Assembly (NCBI GenBank): GCA_013397795.1
Contig: VZTJ01000523.1
Span: 4,708,764 to 4,772,763 of the forward strand
Source of the DNA: Orthonyx spaldingii
Taxonomy: Eukaryota; Chordata; Aves; Passeriformes; Orthonychidae
Length of the DNA stretch: 64,000 bases
Direction: 5' to 3'
How positions within the stretch are numbered: the first letter of the stretch is position 1; each line of letters begins with the position of its first letter. Under the pieces are notes generated by a model, which worked only from the letters and a program-made list of their open reading frames with translations, made no database searches and was not told the DNA's origin. Shown here one piece after another: positions 62,243-64,000 of this stretch. Position numbers and translations under genes: made by a program.

Positions 62243-62275
62243 AAAAAAAAAAGAAAAAAAAAAAAGAGAGAGAGA
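62243..62275. repeat. Poly-A / GA simple repeat
   Basis: Two A runs broken by a single G and ending in AGAGAGAGAGAC. A simple repeat about 220 bases upstream of the candidate membrane-protein exon. Confidence 0.9.
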
Positions 62276-62496
62276 CTGTTTTCCTCAGTGATCCAGTGGT
62301 TGCTGGTTGTTTTCCGCTCCCCCTAACAAAATGCATAATTCAATTATCTATATTTGTGGGAATCAGATGCTAAAGTCAGAAAGGAGCAGGGCTGCTTGCA
62401 GCCACAGCCTGAGAGGTTTTTAAGGGCCACATCGGCAGAGACTGACTTGAAGCATCCTGAAGCCGGCTGCCAGGAAATTAGCTCCTCGTTTGCAGT

Positions 62497-62652
62497 ATGC
62501 AGAACATGTACAGCGGCTTCATGATTTACTCGCTCATCTGCTTCACATTGCGCCTACTCTCCCTCGCGACTGTCCTGGCGTACGCAATCTTCTGTTGCAA
62601 AACAGGAGTGAAAATGAGCACTGCAGCGTGGAAGAGCTGTGCCACTACCCAG
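62497..62652 (+). CDS. Candidate exon encoding a small membrane protein N-terminus (unrecognised)
   Basis: I do not recognise this protein. The frame begins ATG CAG AAC ATG TAC and runs 52 codons to a consensus donor CAG|GTAAGG at 62,652/62,653 in phase 0. Residues 8-34 (from FMIYSLICF through AYAIFCC) are hydrophobic and form a plausible single span. A Lys-containing segment (KTGVKMS) follows, which would favour an inside C-terminus. The stretch holds about ten CpGs in 180 bases while its flanks have few, as in constrained exons. A TTTGCAG just before the ATG could be an acceptor, or this could be a first exon (TTTTTAAG lies about 75 bases upstream). A second frame is also open here, which weakens the case. 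Downstream exons would lie beyond the minisatellite, outside the window. Confidence 0.35.
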
Positions 62653-62719
62653 GTAAGGGTGGCCAAGCCTGGCAGGGACACGGCCCCTCTGTGCCGGGGG
62701 GAGTGACAGAAGCTTCGGA

Positions 62720-63870
62720 GACGGGAGGCTGTGGTGGTGGCTTTGAGGACAAACGAGATGTGCTTGGGGGGATGTGATGATTGCCTGGGGACTGGGGGGA
62801 TGCAGCCCCTCAGCGAGGGGGTGCAATGATGGCTTTGGACATAAGGATGGGTGTGATGAGGGGAGGTGATGGTGACTTCGGGGACAGCAGGGACAGGGCG
62901 GAAAGGTGTAATAGCGGCCTTGGAACAGCAGGGATACAGTGGGGACATGTTAGAGTGGCTTTAGGGACAGAGGGTACAGAGTGGGAAGGTATGATGGTGA
63001 CTTTGGGTACAGTGGGGGGCATATGGTGGTGGCTTTGGGGACAGAGAAGACAGAGCAGGACGGTGTAATGGTGGCTTTGGCAATAGAGAGGACATAGTGG
63101 GTGTATATGATGGTGACTTTGGGACCTCAGGGACACAGGGGGGGGGATAGGTGGTGGCTTTGTGGACAGTGGGGCTGCAGCCCGTCAGCAGGTGGAGGAG
63201 AAGATGTCTTTGGGGACAGTGGGGGCACACAAGATGGCGTGATGGTGGCTTTGGGGACAGAGAGGACACAGCAGGGATATGTGATGGTGGTTTGGGGACA
63301 GTAGGGATTCAACCCCTCAGCAGGGCACTGTGACAGTGGCTTTGGGGACAGAGGGTGCAGAGTGGGAAGGTATGATGGTGGCTTTGTGAACAGTGGGGAT
63401 ACAGCCCCCTAGAAGGTGGATGTGATGGTGCTTTTGGGGACAGTGGGGACACAACAAGAGGGTGTGATGGTCACTGCGGGGACAGCAGGGACGCAGTGGG
63501 GACATGGGATAGTGACTTTGGGAGCAGCGTGGATACAGTAGGGGTGTATGATGGTGGGTTTGGGGACAGAGGGGACACAGCAGGAATGTGTGACGGTGAT
63601 TTGGGGACAGTAGGGACGCAACCCCTCAGTGGGGGGACGTCACTGTGGTTTTGGGGACAGCGGGGACCCTGCAAGGAGGTGTGATGATGGCTTCAGGGAT
63701 AGAAGGGACACGTCAGGGAGCAGCGACGGTGCCTTTGGGGACGGAGTGGACATGCCAGGGAGCTGCGATGACAGCTGGGGGTGGCGGGGACACGGCAGGG
63801 AGGCATGGCGGTGCCTTGGGGACAGCGGGGATGCAGCCGCTCCGCAGGTGGCGGCGGCTTTGGGGACAGC
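62720..63870 (+). repeat. G-rich minisatellite, ~41-bp unit with ~51-bp variants
   Basis: About 27 imperfect copies of a unit built around GTGATGGTGGCTTTGGGGACAG and GGGGACACAGCAGG run through this stretch. Starts of the TTTGGGGACAG core are spaced mostly 40-43 bases apart (for example 63,032, 63,073, 63,115, 63,156, 63,248, 63,289). Longer units of 50-52 bases contain an extra CAGCCCCTCAG-type block (63,156, 63,289, 63,381, 63,598). As 41 is not a multiple of three, the many frames open across the array (CPQSHHH-, VPKATIT-like) are repeat artefacts rather than genes. The plus strand is strongly G-rich throughout. Confidence 0.95.
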
Positions 63871-64000
63871 CGGGCAGACGCGCGGGTGCCGGGGGTGGCC
63901 GGGACACCCCGGAGCGCGGCGGCCCCGGGGCGCGTCCCGCGGGCGGCGGCGGGGCGGGGGTCGCGGGGCGGTTGCCATGGCAGCAGCCGGGCGGCGCGCG
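63850..64000. promoter_or_regulatory. CpG island, probable promoter of the next gene
   Basis: The last 150 bases are extremely GC- and CpG-rich (GACGCGCGGG, GGAGCGCGGCGG, GGGGCGCG, GGGCGGCGGCGG), unlike anything else in the window. A consensus GC box (GGGGCGGGGG, 63,951-63,960) is followed by GTTGCCATGGCAGC at 63,971-63,984, which resembles an RFX X-box. The island runs off the window, so transcription direction and the gene served are unknown. From human gene order the next gene beyond the HS6ST2 3' end would be MBNL3. That is inference, and no MBNL3 sequence is visible. Confidence 0.75.

Noticed and set aside
62526..63978. Many open frames on both strands with Cys/Pro/His-rich translations
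   Set aside because: They are translations of the 41/51-bp minisatellite. The unit is not a multiple of three, and similar frames appear on both strands.
1..64000. Search for tRNA, rRNA, microRNA hairpins, CRISPR arrays, prophage or ERV structures
   Set aside because: No cloverleaf, rRNA signature, spaced direct-repeat array, LTR pair or retroviral gene was recognised by eye. A scan with dedicated tools could still find small RNAs.

Overview
This looks like vertebrate nuclear DNA, most probably from a bird. Three things point that way. The only gene recognised with certainty is the last coding exon of the vertebrate gene HS6ST2. The recognisable young repeats are CR1 LINE fragments of avian style, one ending in an octamer-type tail (ATTCTGTGACTCTGTG). 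No mammalian SINE or L1 is evident. The tail spelling and one reverse-strand CR1 look more like neoavian or passerine CR1 than chicken, but that is only an impression. There are no bacterial genes, operons, CRISPR arrays or recognisable tRNA or rRNA genes.

Layout. Bases 1-41,070 read as intronic DNA of HS6ST2 (+ strand): long, stop-rich and moderately AT-rich, with a few CpG-enriched or AT-rich patches that look like conserved non-coding elements. It also holds one 5'-truncated, internally deleted CR1 (about 22.5-23.6 kb). The terminal HS6ST2 coding exon is 41,071-41,773. It encodes the C-terminal 233 residues of heparan-sulfate 6-O-sulfotransferase 2, including the 3'-phosphate-binding RDPVSRYLSEW segment. 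A 3'UTR of about 2.15 kb follows, ending at an AATAAA near 43,905, with a possible proximal site at 42,305.

Bases 44-61 kb are intergenic and hold a reverse-strand CR1 fragment (44.36-44.73 kb), simple repeats and ancient LINE/SINE-like tails. Between 59.6 and 62.7 kb there are weak but coherent signs of uncatalogued + strand exons. One is a terminal exon candidate (acceptor, 26-codon coding-like tail, TAA, then AATAAA). Another is a separate CpG-enriched 52-codon exon candidate encoding a putative single membrane span and ending at a consensus CAG|GTAAGG donor.

Bases 62.72-63.87 kb are a G-rich 41/51-bp minisatellite with higher-order structure. It abuts a CpG island (about 63.85 kb to the end) carrying a GC box and an RFX X-box-like palindrome, presumably the promoter of the next gene. 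In human the neighbour beyond the HS6ST2 3' end is MBNL3, which would be consistent, but no MBNL3 coding sequence is visible here.

I found no convincing new biological system. The most worthwhile leads are the candidate exons at 61.3 and 62.5 kb, the minisatellite/CpG-island boundary, and the short C-terminal tail of this HS6ST2.
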